A stretch of DNA of 64,000 bases from Mycolicibacterium sp. BiH015 (GTDB lineage: Bacteria > Actinomycetota > Actinomycetes > Mycobacteriales > Mycobacteriaceae): positions 62,001 to 126,000 of the forward strand of contig NZ_JAQGCZ010000014.1 of assembly GCF_027706845.1 (NCBI RefSeq), given 5' to 3'. Made by a program: the position numbers and the translations under genes. Numbering within the stretch: the first letter of the stretch is position 1; each line of letters begins with the position of its first letter. Shown piece after piece: positions 25,302 to 33,128 of the stretch. The notes under the pieces were generated by a model. The model was given only the letters and a program-made list of their open reading frames with translations, searched no databases and was not told where the DNA came from.

Positions 25302-26792
25302 TCAGTATTGGCTGACGCGCACGCGTCTGCCGATCGGGACTCGCAGAATCACATCGGTGCCGCCCGCGGCCCCGTCGTGCATCCCCAGTGAACCGTCGAG
25401 TTCCGCCGAGACCAGGGTCCGCACGATCTGCAGGCCGAGCCGGTCCGATTTCTCCAGGCTGAATCCCTCGGGAAGACCGCGCCCGTCGTCGTGGACGATG
25501 ACGTCGAGCCACCTCGCGGACCGCTGCGCGCGAATGGTGACGCAACCCTGCGGTGCGGTCGCGTCGAACGCGTGCTCGATGGCGTTCTGCACGAGCTCGG
25601 TGATGACCATGATCAGCGCCGTCGCCCGGTCGGCATCCAGCACGCCCAGGTCGCCGACCCGGTTGATCCGGATCGGTGAATCGACGGTCGCGACGTCGTT
25701 CATGATCGGCAGGATGCGGTCGATGACCTCGTCGAGGTTGACCTCTTCGTCGACCGACATCGACAGCGCATCGTGTACCAGCGCAATCGAGGATACCCGG
25801 CGCACGGATTCCATCAGCGCTTCGCGCCCCTCGGGATTCGTGGTCCTGCGGGCCTGCAACCGCAGCAGCGCCGCGACGGTCTGAAGGTTGTTCTTCACGC
25901 GGTGATGGATTTCACGGATCGTCGCGTCCTTCGACAGCAGGGCGCGATCGCGACGCTTCACCTCGGTGACGTCGCGGATCAACACCGCGGCGCCGACGCC
26001 CACCCCGTGCACCCCCAGCGGCAACGTGCGCAGCAGAACCGTGGCTCCGCCTGCGTCCACCTCCATGCGCATGCTCGAGCCGCCAGCGAGCGAATCACGG
26101 ATGTGGTTCGCCATCTCCTGGGCTTCGAAGGTGTCGGCGATCAGCGGCCGGGTCACGCTGACCAGATTGTGGCCTTCGAGCTCCGCCGACAAGCCCATCC
26201 GGTGGTAGGCGGAGATGGCGTTCGGGCTGGCGAAGGTCACGACGCCCGCCTCGTTGAGCCGGATGAACCCGTCACCCACGCGGGGGCTAGACCGCGACAT
26301 GGCCAGATCGCCGACGTTCGGGAAGGTCCCTTCGGAGAGCATGTGGAGCAGGTCGCCCGCGCAGTCGACATACGCGGCCTCCAGCGGGCTGGCCTGCCGC
26401 GGAGCCAGCGACGTCTGGTGGGTCAGCACCGCGACCACGTCGCTCCGATACCGCACGGGCACGGCTTCGACGTTGAGTCCGGGCGCGCCGCGCTCACCCT
26501 CGACGGTTGCCCGGCCGATTGCGCCCGACCGGAATGCCGCAGCGACGATCGGGATGTCGTCGGACTCCGTCAGGGTCCCGACCGCGTCGGCGAGCAACAC
26601 GGTCGGCGCGGTGTTGGGCCGCACCTGCGCGACGCAGACCACCTTGCCGTCGTCGCGCTGCACCCACATCAGGTAGTCCGCGAACGACAGATCGGCAAGC
26701 AGCTGCCACTCGCCGACCACGGCATGCAGGTGGTCCACGGCGTTGCCGGGCAGGACGGTGTGCTCGGCGAGCAGATCACCGAGGGTCGACAT
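25302..26792 (-). CDS. pdtaS: PdtaS, cytosolic sensor histidine kinase
   Basis: A 496-residue soluble kinase with an N-terminal GAF-like domain (about 1-150), a PAS domain (about 170-280) and a HisKA_2-type dimerisation domain. The phosphoacceptor His is in REIHHRVKNNLQT (His296/297). The ATPase domain has the N box ELVQNAIEHAFD and G box HDDGRGLPEG. It phosphorylates the ANTAR-type regulator PdtaR, which is encoded elsewhere in mycobacteria. No membrane helix is present. The orthologue is Rv3220c, and the biotinyl/lipoyl protein gene lies just upstream on the same strand. Confidence 0.94.
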   Translation of the reverse strand: MSTLGDLLAEHTVLPGNAVDHLHAVVGEWQLLADLSFADYLMWVQRDDGKVVCVAQVRPNTAPTVLLADAVGTLTESDDIPIVAAAFRSGAIGRATVEGERGAPGLNVEAVPVRYRSDVVAVLTHQTSLAPRQASPLEAAYVDCAGDLLHMLSEGTFPNVGDLAMSRSSPRVGDGFIRLNEAGVVTFASPNAISAYHRMGLSAELEGHNLVSVTRPLIADTFEAQEMANHIRDSLAGGSSMRMEVDAGGATVLLRTLPLGVHGVGVGAAVLIRDVTEVKRRDRALLSKDATIREIHHRVKNNLQTVAALLRLQARRTTNPEGREALMESVRRVSSIALVHDALSMSVDEEVNLDEVIDRILPIMNDVATVDSPIRINRVGDLGVLDADRATALIMVITELVQNAIEHAFDATAPQGCVTIRAQRSARWLDVIVHDDGRGLPEGFSLEKSDRLGLQIVRTLVSAELDGSLGMHDGAAGGTDVILRVPIGRRVRVSQY

Positions 26793-26830
26793 GGCTTACC
26801 GCGAAGACGCGCTGTGCCGTAACGACGGCG

Positions 26831-27046
26831 CTAGCTGATGACGGCGATGAGGTCGCCGGCCTGGATGACATCGCCGACGGACACGCTGACCTGGCTGACC
26901 GTGCCGGCGACCTCGGCGAGGACCGGGATCTCCATCTTCATCGACTCGAGCAGCACCAGGGTGTCGCCTTCACCGATCTGATCGCCCTCGTGAACCACGA
27001 CCTCGAGCACACTGGCCACGATTTCCGCGCGAACATCCTCGGCCAT
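26831..27046 (-). CDS. small biotinyl/lipoyl carrier-domain protein (TB7.3/Rv3221c type)
   Basis: A 71-residue stand-alone biotinyl/lipoyl domain with the modified lysine in the canonical ESMKMEIPV motif (near residue 37), and the symmetric GDTLVLLES/GDVIQAGDLIAVIS halves of the fold. It is the orthologue of TB7.3, a biotinylated protein of M. tuberculosis. Which carboxylase it serves is unknown. ATG at 27046 (MAEDVRAEIV) is preferred because it matches the known N-terminus and follows GGAGTGGGG; an in-frame GTG lies two codons upstream. Confidence 0.9.
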   Translation of the reverse strand: MAEDVRAEIVASVLEVVVHEGDQIGEGDTLVLLESMKMEIPVLAEVAGTVSQVSVSVGDVIQAGDLIAVIS

Positions 27047-27221
27047 CTTCACCCCACTCCACGTACTGCTGGTGCCTGACGCGTCTATCGAACCACACCG
27101 CCACCACCGCTGTCGCCGGTCGCGGGCTGCGGCGAACTCGGTGTCGGCAAAGCATGCGACAATGGGAGCAACTCACCCCGCATCGACGGGGAGTCACCCG
27201 ATCACCACCTGGAGGTACATC

Positions 27222-27317
27222 ATGGCCAAGCGTGGCCGCAAGAAGCGCGACCGCAAGCACTCGAAGGCCAACCACGGCAAGCGCCCCAATGCAGGGTCGA
27301 AGTCCATAGGTCGCTGA
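27222..27317 (+). CDS. ribosomal protein bL37 (mycobacterial 50S small protein)
   Basis: A 31-residue, extremely basic peptide beginning MAKRGRKKRDRKHSKANHGK. This matches from memory bL37, a tiny actinobacterial large-subunit protein seen in mycobacterial ribosome structures. GGAGG sits six bases before ATG 27222. The seven C-terminal residues after RPNA vary between species. It is monocistronic and ends at a clear hairpin. It is too short for most gene finders, so it is easily missed. Confidence 0.85.
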   Translation: MAKRGRKKRDRKHSKANHGKRPNAGSKSIGR

Positions 27318-27336
27318 CCCTACGCTCGAAACACAA

Positions 27337-27366
27337 CCGCCCGGCACTCCCTCGGAGGCCGGGCGG
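27337..27366. terminator. hairpin between the bL37 and rshA genes
   Basis: Arms CCGCCCGGC (27337-27345) and GCCGGGCGG (27358-27366) pair over nine bases with a 12-base loop, 20 bases past both convergent stops. Confidence 0.7.
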
Positions 27367-27386
27367 ATCTGTGTCTGCGGAGGAGG

Positions 27387-27698
27387 TCAGCCGCCGCGGA
27401 TGATCGTGGTCTGACTGATCTGGATGCGCAGCCGCTCACGCAGACCCTCGGGGGCCCGCTCACCGCTGCACTTCGTCGCGATCAGCCGCTTGATCTTCTC
27501 CTCGATGCCGTAGTGACGCAGGCAGGTCGGGCACTCCTCGAGGTGCTGCTTGAGCTTGTCGCGGGTCTCGACGGTGCACTCGCCGTCGAGCAGCGTCCAC
27601 ACCTCGGCGATCACCGCGGCACATTCGGGGTGCTCGGGATCGATCGGGCCGATCGGCGGGGTCCAGCGATCTTCATCTGGGGTGTTCACGCCGCTCAT
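27387..27698 (-). CDS. rshA: RshA, redox-sensitive anti-sigma factor
   Basis: A 103-residue zinc-associated anti-sigma protein. The ZAS motif HLEECPTC gives His52, Cys56 and Cys59, with Cys41 (GECTVE) as the further ligand. In mycobacteria RshA binds SigH in reducing conditions and releases it on oxidation or heat, also after PknB phosphorylation. Its ATG overlaps the sigH stop by four bases, which ensures co-synthesis. The C-terminal part is longer than the minimal ZAS core, as in other mycobacterial RshA proteins. Confidence 0.94.
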   Translation of the reverse strand: MSGVNTPDEDRWTPPIGPIDPEHPECAAVIAEVWTLLDGECTVETRDKLKQHLEECPTCLRHYGIEEKIKRLIATKCSGERAPEGLRERLRIQISQTTIIRGG

Positions 27699-28459
27699 GA
27701 CGTGACCTCCTCGGCGGTATCGAGCTGTTCGCCGCGAATGAAGCCACGATCGCGGGCCACACCGGCCAATAATTCGCGCAGTTGACGTCGGCCGCGATGT
27801 AGCCGCGACATCACCGTTCCGATCGGCGTCTCCATGATTTCCGCGATCTCCTTGTACGGGAAGCCCTCGACGTCGGCGTAGTACACCGCCATCCGGAACT
27901 CTTCCGGTAACGCCTGCAGCGCTTCCTTGATCTCACTGTCGGGTAGCAGCTCCAGTGCCTCGACCTCCGCGGACCGCAATCCCGTCGAAGAGTGCTCGGC
28001 GTTGGCCGCAAGCTGCCAGTCGGTGATCTCCTCGGTCGGATACTCCGACGGCTGGCGCTGCTTCTTGCGATAGCTGTTGATGTAGGTGTTGGTCAGGATC
28101 CGGTACAGCCACGCCTTCAGGTTGGTTCCCTCGCGGAACGAGCGGAACCCCGAATAGGCCTTGACCATCGTCTCCTGCAGAAGATCCTCGGCGTCGGCCG
28201 GATTGCGCGTCATCCGCAACGCACCACCGTAGAGCTGGTCGAGCATGGGGATGGCATCGCGTTCGAACCGGGCGGTCAGCTCGGCGTCGGTTTCCTGCCG
28301 GGCGGCGGGAACCGCATCACCGTCCAGGGTGGCCTCGGCGGCCGACCCGTTGGTGTCGGTCATCGTGGGCAACACCGTCCCTTCTGTAGCGGCACCACGG
28401 ATCACGTCCAGCAACTGCACCGGACGCGACGGGGCCTCCATGGCCATGACTGGCGCCAT
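27695..28459 (-). CDS. sigH: SigH, ECF sigma factor for thiol-oxidative and heat stress (two possible starts)
   Basis: An ECF sigma factor with region 2 (NPADAEDLLQETMVKAYSGFRSF) and region 4 (LPEEFRMAVYYADVEGFPYKEIAEIM, GTVMSRLHRGRRQLR). It drives thioredoxin, trxB, clp and sigE/sigB transcription in mycobacteria and is held by RshA, encoded downstream with a four-base overlap. Two starts are plausible. ATG 28459 follows AGAAGGGG and gives 254 residues; ATG 28363 (MTDTNGSAAE) gives 222, close to the usual SigH length, but has a poor ribosome-binding site. Streptomyces SigR and reportedly mycobacterial SigH make such long, unstable isoforms from the stress promoter. Confidence 0.94.
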   Translation of the reverse strand: MAPVMAMEAPSRPVQLLDVIRGAATEGTVLPTMTDTNGSAAEATLDGDAVPAARQETDAELTARFERDAIPMLDQLYGGALRMTRNPADAEDLLQETMVKAYSGFRSFREGTNLKAWLYRILTNTYINSYRKKQRQPSEYPTEEITDWQLAANAEHSSTGLRSAEVEALELLPDSEIKEALQALPEEFRMAVYYADVEGFPYKEIAEIMETPIGTVMSRLHRGRRQLRELLAGVARDRGFIRGEQLDTAEEVTS

Positions 28460-28541
28460 CAATACCCCTTCTGTTGATCCTAAAGGCTGACACCGACTAC
28501 ATGCTCTGACCGGCGACGGGGCCATCAGAGCTGCACTGAAC

Positions 28542-28568
28542 AACAGCGAGGCCCGGGGATGTTGTTCC
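28542..28568 (-). promoter_or_regulatory. SigH-type autoregulatory promoter
   Basis: On the minus strand GGAACA (28568-28563) is followed after 18 bases by GTT (28544-28542), matching the SigH consensus GGAAYA-N16-20-GTT. It lies about 83 bases upstream of the longer sigH start, so stress-induced transcripts would include both start codons. Confidence 0.7.
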
Positions 28569-28588
28569 CGCCCCTTTACGCTGTGCCT

Positions 28589-29080
28589 GTGGCACGCGCA
28601 GCGACCCCGGCGATCGCGGCACTCGTCGCCGCGGGCGTCCCGCACGAGGTCGTGCAGTACCACCACGATGCACGCACCGATTCGTACGGTGACGAGGCGG
28701 TCGCCGCGCTGGCTCAGGCCGGCGGCCTTGCGCCCGAACAGATCTTCAAGACGCTCGTCGTCGCACTGCCCAAAGGTCTCGGCGTCGCGGTGCTCCCGGT
28801 GCCGTCGAAGCTGTCGCTGAAAGCCACGGCCGCTGCACTGGGTGCGGCGAAGGCCACGATGGCCGACCCCGCCGATGCGCAGCGCTCGTCGGGGTACGTC
28901 GTCGGCGGCATCTCCCCTCTAGGACAGCGCAGGGCGCTGCCCACGGTCGTCGACGCGTCGGCTCTGCGGTGGGACCGCGTTCTGTGCAGCGCAGGCAAGC
29001 GCGGCTGGGACGTCGCAATGGACCCGCGAGATCTGGTACGGCTCACCAATGCCGTCACCGCCGACATCCGCGCTGTCTAG
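28589..29080 (+). CDS. YbaK/ProX-type aminoacyl-tRNA deacylase
   Basis: 163 residues of the YbaK fold: an internal FKTLVVALPKGLGVAVLPVPSKLSLKA strand-helix pair with the conserved Lys of the active site, and GGISPLGQRRALPTVVDAS, the GxxSPxG signature of Cys-tRNA(Pro)/mischarged-tRNA deacylases. It proofreads mischarged tRNA in trans. It is divergent from sigH, with its 5' end over the SigH promoter. GTG at 28589 is chosen; GTG 28583 is two codons upstream. In M. tuberculosis H37Rv the corresponding gene is split (Rv3224A/B); here it is intact. Confidence 0.85.
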   Translation: MARAATPAIAALVAAGVPHEVVQYHHDARTDSYGDEAVAALAQAGGLAPEQIFKTLVVALPKGLGVAVLPVPSKLSLKATAAALGAAKATMADPADAQRSSGYVVGGISPLGQRRALPTVVDASALRWDRVLCSAGKRGWDVAMDPRDLVRLTNAVTADIRAV

Positions 29081-29089
29081 TGTTGGGCC

Positions 29090-29935
29090 ATGTCATTAGC
29101 GGGAAAGACCATGTTCATCTCGGGTGCCAGCCGCGGTATCGGGCTGGCGATCGCCAAGCGGGCCGCCGCCGACGGAGCCAACATCGCGCTGGTCGCCAAG
29201 ACCGCCGAACCTCACCCCAAGCTTCCCGGCACCGTCTACACGGCGGCCAAGGAGATCGAGGAAGCCGGCGGCCAGGCTCTGCCCATCGTCGGTGACGTCC
29301 GCGACGGGGACTCCGTGTCCGCCGCGGTCGTCGCGGCCGTCGAACAATTCGGCGGCATCGACATCTGCGTCAACAACGCCTCGGCGATCAACCTCGGTTC
29401 GATCGAGGACGTCCCGCTCAAGCGCTTCGACCTCATGAACGGAATCCAGGTGCGCGGCACCTACGCGGTGTCACAGGCCTGCATTCCACACATGAAAGGC
29501 CGGGAGAACCCGCACATCCTGACGCTCTCACCGCCGATCCTGCTGGAACCCAAGTGGCTCAAGCCGACGCCGTACATGATGGCGAAGTTCGGAATGACGC
29601 TGTGCGCGTTGGGCATTGCCGAGGAGCTGAGGGACGCGGGCATCGCATCGAACACGCTGTGGCCGCGCACGATGGTGGCCACCGCCGCGGTGCAGAACCT
29701 GCTGGGCGGTGACGAGTCGATGGCGCGCTCCCGCAAACCCGAGGTGTATGCCGACGCCGCCTATGCGATTCTGACCAAGCCGTCGAGCTATACCGGCCAT
29801 ACGCTGCTGTGCGAAGACGTGCTCCTGGAGGCCGGTGTCACAGACCTCTCGGTCTACGACTGCATCCCAGGATCCGATCTCGGCGTCGACTTCTGGGTCG
29901 AGTCGGCCAATCCGCCCGGCTACACCGGCCCCTAG
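29090..29935 (+). CDS. short-chain dehydrogenase, HSDL2-like (Rv3224 type)
   Basis: A 281-residue SDR with the cofactor loop GASRGIGLAIAKRAAADGA (about 12-30), NNASAI, and the catalytic YxxxK as YMMAK. The Lys/Arg-rich AKTAEPHPKLPGT insertion after the second strand and the C-terminal extension are characteristic of the HSDL2/peroxisomal SDR-like subgroup, which probably uses NADP. The substrate is unknown but may be a lipid or sterol. It starts nine bases after the YbaK gene, so both are one unit. Confidence 0.87.
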   Translation: MSLAGKTMFISGASRGIGLAIAKRAAADGANIALVAKTAEPHPKLPGTVYTAAKEIEEAGGQALPIVGDVRDGDSVSAAVVAAVEQFGGIDICVNNASAINLGSIEDVPLKRFDLMNGIQVRGTYAVSQACIPHMKGRENPHILTLSPPILLEPKWLKPTPYMMAKFGMTLCALGIAEELRDAGIASNTLWPRTMVATAAVQNLLGGDESMARSRKPEVYADAAYAILTKPSSYTGHTLLCEDVLLEAGVTDLSVYDCIPGSDLGVDFWVESANPPGYTGP

Positions 29936-29942
29936 TTTTCCG

Positions 29943-30000
29943 CGGAATAGCATTCCGGGTCGCGGTCCGGGCCCGGATCACAACCAGGAATGCTATTCCG
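29943..30000. terminator. 14-bp inverted repeat between SDR and aldehyde dehydrogenase genes
   Basis: CGGAATAGCATTCC (29943-29956) and GGAATGCTATTCCG (29987-30000) pair perfectly, with a 30-base GC-rich loop. It lies in the 68-base gap between convergent genes. No T-tract. Confidence 0.7.
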
Positions 30001-30002
30001 TG
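29979..30002 (+). repeat. dispersed 24-base intergenic motif, copy 2
   Basis: It starts CACAACCAGGAATGCTATTC and ends CGTG, differing from copy 1 (1550-1573) at three positions. It forms the right arm of the inverted repeat at 29943-30000. Confidence 0.6.
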
Positions 30003-30003
30003 G

Positions 30004-31542
30004 CTAGCGGCGCGGCTTGATCCCGAACCGGCGCGCACCCTTGGCCGCGGCCAGCCGGATGACGCCGGAGAAGACTTTGGTCTTGCCACGCGAGTACGGG
30101 TACCAGTTGATCTCCCGTTTCTGCGTGGGGACGCGCGGCGCCGTGATCGCTTGCGGGCGACAGTATTTCAGGATGCCGTCGGCTCCGCCGTGACGAGATC
30201 CGATGCCTGAGTCCTTCCACCCCGGCATCGGTAGGGCGAAGCTGAATCCGTTGGACAGCACGTCGTTGATGTTGACGGCGCCGGCATCGAGACGGCGCGC
30301 GATGCGCTCCGCGCGTGCCAGGTCCGCGGTCCACACCGTCGCCGACAGCCCGTAGCGAGAGTCGTTGGCCAGCCGGATCGCTTCCTCGTCGTCGGCGACC
30401 TTGACCACCGGCAGCGTCGGGCCGAACGTCTCCTCGGTGATGCATGTCATCGACTGGTCGACATCGGCGAGGACGGTCGGCTCGAAGAAGGTCCCGACGC
30501 CGGTGGGCTTGCCTCCGGTCGTGACGCGCGCTCCCGAGGCGATCGCGGCATCGACGTGGCGCGCCACGATGTCGCGCTGGGCGGGCGTGGCCATCGCCCC
30601 GACGTCGAAGCGATAGTGATCGTCGTCGCGGCCCTGCCGCAGCCGCGCGACCTCGTCGGTGAGCTTGGCGACGAACTCGTCGTACACCGGCGCCTCGACA
30701 TAGACCCGTTCGACGGAGACACACACCTGCCCGGAGTTGAACATGCCGCCCCAGGCGATGCCCGCCGCGGCACGGTCGAGGTCCGCGTCGGCGAGCACGA
30801 TCGCGGGATCCTTGCCTCCCAGTTCCAGCGTGCACGGAATGAGCCGCTCGGCACACGCGACCGCGACCTTGCGACCCGTTGCCGTCGACCCCGTGAAGTG
30901 CACGCAGTCGGAGTTCGCGATCACCGCCGCGCCGGTCTCGGCGTAGCCGGTGGTCAGTGAAAGTACCGGCGGTGCACCGATTTCCGCCCAGCCGCGAGCG
31001 AACTCCACGGCACTCAGGGGCGTCACCTCCGACGGCTTCAGCAGCACCGCCGCACCAGCCGCCAGCGGCGCGACGCCGTCGAGCGCGACGTTGAGCAGCG
31101 GGAAGTTCCACGGGATGATCAGTCCGACGACCGGGTAGGGCCGATAGACGGTGGTCAGGCGTTTGACCTTCATCAGCGGACTGTGCGCCGCAGGATGCCG
31201 GTCGGCGAGGAACTTCTTCGCATGACCGGCCCAATACTTGATCAGGTCCGCGCACAGCGGCGCTTCGATGGTCGCTTCGGTGCGCGGCTTGCCCGTTTCG
31301 GACTGCAACACCGTCGCCAGGTGCTCGGCGTTGTCGAGGATCCAGTCCTGCATGGCCAGCAGCCAGGGTTTGCGGCCGTCGGGACCGAGCGCTTCCCATT
31401 CGGGTTGCGCCGCGCGCAGCGCGCGCGCCTTGGCGGCCACGGTGTGGGCGTCGTCGATCGGAACAGAGCCGACGACGGAGCCGTCGGCGGGGTTGCGCAC
31501 GGTGATGGTCGTGAGAGCAGGGGCTGCCTGCACGTCGGTCAT
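30004..31542 (-). CDS. NAD(P)-dependent aldehyde dehydrogenase
   Basis: A 512-residue aldehyde dehydrogenase with cofactor-site IIPWNFPLLN, the turn FTGSTATGRKV, catalytic Glu in LELGGKDP and catalytic Cys in NSGQVCVSVERVYV. The succinate-semialdehyde/fatty-aldehyde branch resembles it most in general features, but the substrate cannot be fixed. The C-terminal 60 residues (REINWYPYSRGKTKVF) extend beyond the minimal fold, as in a mycobacterial subgroup. ATG at 31542 is chosen over upstream in-frame codons because homology begins at ITVRNPADG. It lies 31 bases after the DUF2071 gene. Confidence 0.9.
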   Translation of the reverse strand: MTDVQAAPALTTITVRNPADGSVVGSVPIDDAHTVAAKARALRAAQPEWEALGPDGRKPWLLAMQDWILDNAEHLATVLQSETGKPRTEATIEAPLCADLIKYWAGHAKKFLADRHPAAHSPLMKVKRLTTVYRPYPVVGLIIPWNFPLLNVALDGVAPLAAGAAVLLKPSEVTPLSAVEFARGWAEIGAPPVLSLTTGYAETGAAVIANSDCVHFTGSTATGRKVAVACAERLIPCTLELGGKDPAIVLADADLDRAAAGIAWGGMFNSGQVCVSVERVYVEAPVYDEFVAKLTDEVARLRQGRDDDHYRFDVGAMATPAQRDIVARHVDAAIASGARVTTGGKPTGVGTFFEPTVLADVDQSMTCITEETFGPTLPVVKVADDEEAIRLANDSRYGLSATVWTADLARAERIARRLDAGAVNINDVLSNGFSFALPMPGWKDSGIGSRHGGADGILKYCRPQAITAPRVPTQKREINWYPYSRGKTKVFSGVIRLAAAKGARRFGIKPRR

Positions 31543-31573
31543 CTCCGCAGTATCGGCCCCTCGACGGCGCACA

Positions 31574-32317
31574 TCAGCGTTTTGACCGGATGCGGCTGGG
31601 CCGACCGAAGCGAGCGGGGACTCCGGGCGTGAATAGCGGGCGCAGCATCGGCCCCGAGGCGGAAATGGTTGCCGCGGCAACGAGTTCGTCGTCGAGCTCG
31701 GTGACCTCGGCGTTGCGCAGCGGCCAGGTCGGGTGTTCGTTGGGCAGCCACCAGGTGTATCCGGCCTTCGTGGTGTGTGCGCCCCAGCGGGCGGTCAGCC
31801 AGATCTCCAGGGGTGTCGGCGCGACCGGTGCGCCGATGTCCACGCTCACGTGGCACCGCAGCCCGCGCCGCGGCCACCGGCGGGCGCTGACGTACGACAC
31901 CCGCCCGGCAGAGTGGTTGACCGACATCTTCGCCCAGGTGTAGGGGATGCCCATCGCCGCGCGGATGACCGGCACCACCGCCAGGCGCTGCGTCTCCAGC
32001 GAGCAGAACAGCACCCCGTGCCTGCCTGCGTCGTCGACGGAGTAGAGACGGACGTTGGTTTCGGCGAACGTCCCGAAGTACGGCAGCGGCACCGCCGAAC
32101 CGACGGTGGTGTGCCGCATGACGAACGGAACGAGGCCGACATAGGTGTGGCCGTCGAAGACGTCGGGGCGCGTTCCCCGGGGGAAGAGGGGCGCCACCGC
32201 GGCCGGGTCGACCGGCCAGTGCAGGAACGTCAGGTCGGCCCAGAACTGCGTGAAGATGACCGGCCGCGGCAGGGGCGGGGCGTCGACCACGAAGGCCGGA
32301 TCGAGCTCACCGTTCAC
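31574..32317 (-). CDS. DUF2071 (YqjF-like) protein
   Basis: About 247 residues of the DUF2071 family, with typical segments FTQFWADLTFLHWPVDP, DGHTYVGLVPFVM, FAETNVRLYSVDDAGRHGVLFCSLET and the C-terminal YTWWLPNEHPTWPLR. The family has an acetoacetate-decarboxylase-like beta fold; no activity is assigned. GTG 32317 (VNGELDPAFVV) is chosen because the alternative ATG at 32359 would overlap the divergent methyltransferase start. This leaves only about 25 bases between the two divergent starts, so one or both mRNAs would be nearly leaderless. It probably shares a transcript with the aldehyde dehydrogenase gene. Confidence 0.75.
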   Translation of the reverse strand: MNGELDPAFVVDAPPLPRPVIFTQFWADLTFLHWPVDPAAVAPLFPRGTRPDVFDGHTYVGLVPFVMRHTTVGSAVPLPYFGTFAETNVRLYSVDDAGRHGVLFCSLETQRLAVVPVIRAAMGIPYTWAKMSVNHSAGRVSYVSARRWPRRGLRCHVSVDIGAPVAPTPLEIWLTARWGAHTTKAGYTWWLPNEHPTWPLRNAEVTELDDELVAAATISASGPMLRPLFTPGVPARFGRPSRIRSKR

Positions 32318-32342
32318 ATCTCCATCGTGGCACGCTGGAGCC

Positions 32343-33128
32343 ATGGGCTCGCCGACCATCTGGTCCTCAGGACGCTATGACGCCGTCGGCGAGCGCATCG
32401 CCCCCATCGCATCCCAACTGGTCGACGCGGCCGAACGGCGGCGCGCACTCGGTGGAACCGACGTCATCGACCTCGCCTGCGGCACGGGAAGTGCCGCACT
32501 CGCTGCCGCCGCCCGCGGCGCCCGGGTGACGGGGGTCGACTACACACCGCAACTCATCGCCATCGCGCAAGACCGAGACGGCGCGGACGCGGTCACCTGG
32601 CGCATCGGTGACGCGTCGGACACCGGACTGCCTGCGGGCACGTTCGACGTGGCGGTCTCGAACATGGGCATCATCTTCGTCGACCCCGGCCGGCAGGTCC
32701 CCGAGCTCGTCCGCTTGCTCAAACCGGCTGGGGTGCTTGCTTTCTCGGCATGGGTGCGCAATGTCGACAATCCACTGTTCGATCCGGTGGTCGCCGTGCT
32801 CGGCGCTCCGGCCAAGGCGGCCTTCTCCCCCGATCAGTGGGGTGACACCGCGACTCTCACGGAGCGTTTGGACGCCTATTTCGACGAAATCGACGTCCAG
32901 CGCGGCGAGCATCGCTGGGAGTTCGAATCGATGGACGCGGCCCTGCACTGGCTGCGCGCCGAATCACCCGTGCACGTTGCGACGTTCAGTCGCGCCGACG
33001 CGGCCCAACAGGAGCTTCTGACAACGGAATTCGAGAAGGCCTTGCGGCCGCATCGGCAGCGCTCCGGCGCGATCGCGTTCACCAGTCCCTACGTCGTGGT
33101 GAGCGCCCGCAAGTCTCATTCCGCCTGA
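32343..33128 (+). CDS. class I SAM-dependent methyltransferase
   Basis: A 261-residue UbiE-like methyltransferase. Motif I is VIDLACGTGSAALAAAARGARVTGVDYTPQL (about 39-69), motif II FDVAVSNMGIIFVD and motif III LLKPAGVLAFSAWV. The fold resembles small-molecule methyltransferases acting on quinones or lipids. No substrate is evident. It starts at ATG 32343, divergent from DUF2071, and its last 13 bases overlap the convergent 502-residue methyltransferase gene. I know of no counterpart at this place in M. tuberculosis. Confidence 0.82.
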   Translation: MGSPTIWSSGRYDAVGERIAPIASQLVDAAERRRALGGTDVIDLACGTGSAALAAAARGARVTGVDYTPQLIAIAQDRDGADAVTWRIGDASDTGLPAGTFDVAVSNMGIIFVDPGRQVPELVRLLKPAGVLAFSAWVRNVDNPLFDPVVAVLGAPAKAAFSPDQWGDTATLTERLDAYFDEIDVQRGEHRWEFESMDAALHWLRAESPVHVATFSRADAAQQELLTTEFEKALRPHRQRSGAIAFTSPYVVVSARKSHSA

